This document shows positions 60,410-64,000 of a DNA stretch of 64,000 nt, piece after piece. Numbering within the stretch: position 1 is the stretch's first letter; the number at the start of each line of letters is the position of its first letter. The notes beneath the pieces were generated by a model. That model was not told the origin of the DNA, did no database searches, and saw nothing but the letters and a program-made list of their open reading frames with translations. Both the position numbers and the translations under genes were made by a program. The stretch lies in NCBI RefSeq assembly GCF_002999335.1, contig NW_020312036.1:310001-374000 (forward strand), written 5' to 3'. This DNA is from Cyclospora cayetanensis. Lineage: Eukaryota; Apicomplexa; Conoidasida; Eucoccidiorida; Eimeriidae.

Positions 60410-62184
60410 TTACGTTGGCTTGCGTGGTATGGACTTTACGGGGGCCTGTGCCCACTGCACCTTTTCTCGCGGCGTTTCCCCGCCACGAGGTAGCCACCTT
60501 CTGTAAGACCAGAGGATGAGTTGCTTTTGGTGTGTCTCATGAGGCAAACGAGCGGAGCTGCACTCCATAGTAACAGTATGTGCTCATGCCTACTTGCACG
60601 GATCGCCAGTAGCTAACCTACGTCGCTAGATCTCACATTCTACACTGAATCCTGTGGGTCTCGAGCCGCACCCGTACAACACAGCGAAGAGTTCGCGATA
60701 TGCCGATGGAAGGCGCACAGACCGCACAACCCTTGCTTTTGTGCTGAACTGCACCCAGGAACCAGCCACTAATTTGTGCTGCTATTGGAGCTTTTTTCAT
60801 TTAACGGGCTTTCACGTCATGGGACTATTTGAGACTCAGCACCACGGACCTTAAGCCCGATCCATCATATTGTTGAATTTGATATTAACCCACTAAGCTA
60901 CTGAGAAGCCCCGTCTTCCTACCAACCCATATAGTCGAATACGGCCTAGACTGACTCCCGTGTCGTCCTCATCGGAAGGTTCCTCTCACAGCGCAGCACT
61001 TGTATAGCCAAGAACGCAACGAAAAATTCCGATTTAGGGCGAAGGCTAGCAACGCTTCAGGTCTCAAAAGAAGCAATTGATACCGACACCCCAGCAAAAG
61101 CATACAGCTTACACAACTGAAAGCAGGACTTCCCAGGATAGCCTTACGATTTCCACGGATAATGTTTTCATATAGATTTTCACTAGCAGTTGCCCTCTGC
61201 ATCGATAAGCAGCTCCTGCAAAAAGCCACAGAATTTTCTATTGAAGTCCCAGCGCTAAGGGTCGTTCTGCTAAATCAGACTCACCAAGCACTTCTTGGAA
61301 ATTAGGAGCCGTAAAGCAGCTGTTGAGCATATCATAATGCCCAGCTGCGTGAAGTAGTTCGAGCACAAAAGGCGATAACAGTCATGTTTGTATTGATCTA
61401 CTCGCGGATGGCATTCTAGAGGTTAAAGCTCTCTGTATGGAGGGGCAAAGGTCCTAAGGGGGGCTATGCTGCTCTCAGAGGCATCCGCCAGTTTGCAGGC
61501 AGCTGCGTGTAGAAGAACGTGATATCTGTCGGGGAAAAGAAAGGGCACAGTTTGCAGAGGTATCCTCCGGTATCCGAACTGCATACACCTGCTAGCGCAG
61601 TGTCCGGCGCCAAATACGTGACCTGCTGGAAACGATCTTCTTTATTTCTCTGCGGTCCCCCGTATCGGTGTCTTGCGTCAGGACTCAGGAATTTGCGCGA
61701 CAAGCTTATCATAAATATGATTATTTTAGGAAAGCATCGCATTACTTTTATTTCACTGTTGAGAAGAAGACAGTATAGCAGTTTACGGCTTTTGGAAGTT
61801 TCGCGGAAGCCCAGAAGAGTGTCAAAGGTGGTTTCTCAGGGCATATTTTTCGATTTAGGCTAGCCAGACATTGTTCTAACGAGTAACAGCTACTGATGCC
61901 ATCGACTGAATAGACGGTACTATGTTACCACACCGGCAATCCTTTAACAAGATTAAGTCCAGTCTCTGTGAGCTGAAGTCCACGAACCCTACAGAATGTA
62001 CCAGGAAGCGCAGCTACTGCTCTATGGAGCTACACCACGCCGCCCCTATGTCCCAACCCCAATTGTCAAAAGCGAAACTCGCGATAAGCAAACTTCCGAA
62101 GCTTCCAGGAATTTGAGAGCCCTCTCTTCAAAACCTTCCAGGTGGTATCTACGACTAAGTATCATGCAGCTGTGCTTGAGCGAA
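60410..62184. other. Convergent intergenic region
   Basis: About 1.8 kb between the TMEM8-like stop and the stop of the right-edge gene. It is noticeably more AT-rich than the rest of the window between 60880 and 61900. Frames are at most 115 codons and show no family resemblance. Confidence 0.5.
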
Positions 62185-64000
62185 TCACCTGCCATGATGC
62201 TGATAGGAATCCACCTTTCTCCGGACCTCTGGCCCCACCAGGCCTCCAGCCACACCACCCCTCCGGCTTGCTGCTTTCCCGCTACCGGCGACCTGACGGA
62301 TTGCAGCACTTTCTTTCCGAGGGTGGGCAGTTTGCTGGGCTGAGCCGCAGGAGCTCCGGAGCCTGTGCCTCTGCGCCGTTCCTCGGAGCGACCCCGAGGG
62401 AGACGCAGTTTTGTTCGCAAGAGAAGTACCGGTTGCCTTTAGACTGCATGACTTTGCTGACGCAGCTGCAACTGGCGTTGCGCCTTCAGCAGCCTTGAAA
62501 ACAGTGGCTTTAGTTTGTGAGACACGCCCCACCTTTCGTGGATCCGACGGGACGGGGAGAGCGAGGCGCGAAGCCCGTCGGTCGTGGCCTGAGAGGGACT
62601 CTGAAGAATACTGTGCCGCAGCATTGGGGGTAGACAAGGAGGGGGAGCGGGGTGCGATGCGGAGTGACACCAGCCTGCATGTGGCAGCCTCCTGAATTCC
62701 ACTCCGGCTGCCAGTGCGTCCCATAGAGCCTTTAGGAGTCCTTGTTGCTGGTGCTGTGCTGCCTCTTCTAGAAGTATTCTTTCTCCCTTCTGAAAAAGAG
62801 CGTCTCCCTTCCGACTTAATAGGGCTTTGCGGGGCCTGTTTGGTGAGGCGCTGCTTATGCTGCTTGTGGACAAGGCCTTGACTGTGGTCTCTGGAAAAAC
62901 CGACGGGCAAGGCACTGTTTGGGCAGACCTCAAGGGATAAGGCGCGCCCTGATTCCTCTTGCTTGGTCGTCAGATACTGGAACTCCTCTTCCTGAGGAAG
63001 AGAAAAGAGAGCGACGTATTCGGGGTTCAACAGCGAGAGACATGGGTTAACACTCCCCACATACCACGGACTGAGTGTCGTGGTCGTTCAAGGGAGAGAC
63101 AAGAACCCGAAGAACTAGCCTTTGAGGCAGGGGCGCGAGAGGGCGAAGCAGCTTTTGATAAGTAAGAAGCCATACCGAGGGGCCACAACAGTATGTAAAC
63201 GCTGGGTTTAGACCGAAAGCAGGCACATGGAAAAATTGTCCTACCTCGAAACTGCGTATAAATTCCGCAGCCGTGTAATCCTTCCCCTCAAACGAGACCT
63301 GAAGCTCCCCTGATGGACTGAGTCTCATTAATACCGCCAAGTGGCCGTACAGGTAGACGCCCTTGCACAGCCGCGTGAACAAGACCTTGTTAACTCTGAT
63401 AGGCAAGAAAGAACAAACCCGAGAAACGGCAACGAACATGGAGCCTCTTACTGGTAGGAGTATAGCGCTCCTGGTGCTTTGCAGAGGAGCTAGGTCACTC
63501 CTCTCGAGGTAATAGCTTTCGGTTTGTGTACGGGTGTTATCGAGCTCCCCGCAGAAGCACCGGACCTCAGCAACAGGCAAAGCTAGCAGCCACCAGGGGC
63601 AGGGTGGACAAAAAGGTAGCTAAGCAAAGCGCAGAATCGTGGGCTGACCTGGCATTGCTGAGAGCAGCAACTGCGGTGTCCACAGAGTCATCACCCTGCG
63701 GCTCATAGCCCTGCGAGGGGCATACAGTGAACCTCATAACAGAATTAGCGGTGCCAGGTACCGCTCTAAAGCTTTGCAGGCTGTCTGAAAGAAGGCCGCT
63801 GCGTTGCAGGCGCGCTTGTGCGGAGGTCTGCCGGGAACTGTAGGCCTCGCTTGGAGAGTTCAAAGCTTCTGTACTCTCCTGGACGATCCCAAAGGCCTCG
63901 GGTGCCAGTGGCTTGCGGTCCTTGTCTCTAAAGCCCCACAAGAAAACCACAACGGCTGGCTGCGCGCTTGCCCCTCCTTGGGGGTGATGGGTAAGAGGTG
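62185..64000 (-). CDS. Unrecognised protein, 5' end beyond window
   Basis: Partial gene entering from the right. Exons from the edge to 63649, then 63500-63452, 63385-63245 and 62991-62185, join in phase and end at a stop at 62185. The first visible segment (VVVFLWGFRDKDRKPLAPEA) is followed by a Ser-rich linker. The middle exons give a compact folded-looking piece, LFTRLCKGVYLYGHLAVLMR then SPSGELQVSFEGKDYTAAEF and IRSFE, a beta-strand and helix pattern. The last exon (268 codons) is basic and Ser/Arg/Ala-rich with many potential phosphorylation sites and no recognised domain. I do not recognise the family. The start, and any N-terminal domain, lies past 64000. Confidence 0.6.

Noticed and set aside
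1..64000. CRISPR arrays, phage or bacterial mobile elements, telomeric repeats
   Set aside because: No spaced direct repeats, integrase or transposase motifs, or TTTAGGG-type arrays were seen. The only tandem arrays are microsatellites and the 49-bp eIF6 intron repeat.

Overview
This window is nuclear DNA from an apicomplexan parasite, most probably a coccidian of the genus Eimeria. The evidence is intron-rich genes with short GT-AG introns, long homopolymeric runs of Ala, Gln and Ser encoded by CAG/GCA/CTG triplets, a nucleus-encoded bacterial-type RNA polymerase alpha subunit of the kind that serves the apicoplast, and core eukaryotic genes with coccidian-style insertions. The genus is inferred from composition and architecture. 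No telomeric repeats, rRNA, CRISPR or complete transposon were seen.

Layout. A tRNA-Ala(UGC) lies at 1.5 kb. Twelve protein genes follow, mostly switching strand from one to the next: TFIIH subunit SSL1/p44 (+, 2.7-7.0 kb); AP-1/AP-2 beta-adaptin (-, 9.0-17.1 kb, 20 exons, 942 aa); a BolA protein (+, 18.3-19.5 kb); a THUMP/RlmL-like RNA methyltransferase (-, 19.8-23.9 kb); the very large cleavage and polyadenylation factor CPSF1/CPSF160 (-, 25.3-35.9 kb); COG6 (+, 36.3-39.2 kb, one exon); eIF6 (+, 40.4-42.7 kb, 249 aa); RpoA (-, 43.8-48.0 kb, 1207 aa); a YEATS-domain protein with a polyglutamine tail (+, 49.1-52.0 kb, 424 aa); a small putative mitochondrial protein (-, 53.2-53.7 kb); a 2001-aa TMEM8/PGAP6-like CREST-family membrane protein (+, 53.7-60.4 kb) whose start overlaps the previous gene antisense; and an unrecognised gene running off the right edge (-, from 62.2 kb).

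Function. This is a housekeeping stretch, not an operon or an island. It mixes transcription and chromatin (SSL1, YEATS, RpoA), mRNA 3'-end formation (CPSF1), ribosome biogenesis and rRNA modification (eIF6, methyltransferase), Fe-S/redox biology (BolA), Golgi and clathrin traffic (COG6, beta-adaptin) and probable GPI-anchor processing (TMEM8-like). I built the exon models by hand from splice consensus, codon phase and family alignment. Phases close exactly for beta-adaptin, BolA, eIF6, RpoA, YEATS, the small mitochondrial gene and the TMEM8-like gene. One SSL1 junction does not close, and the 3' exons of the methyltransferase and CPSF1 are only partly resolved.
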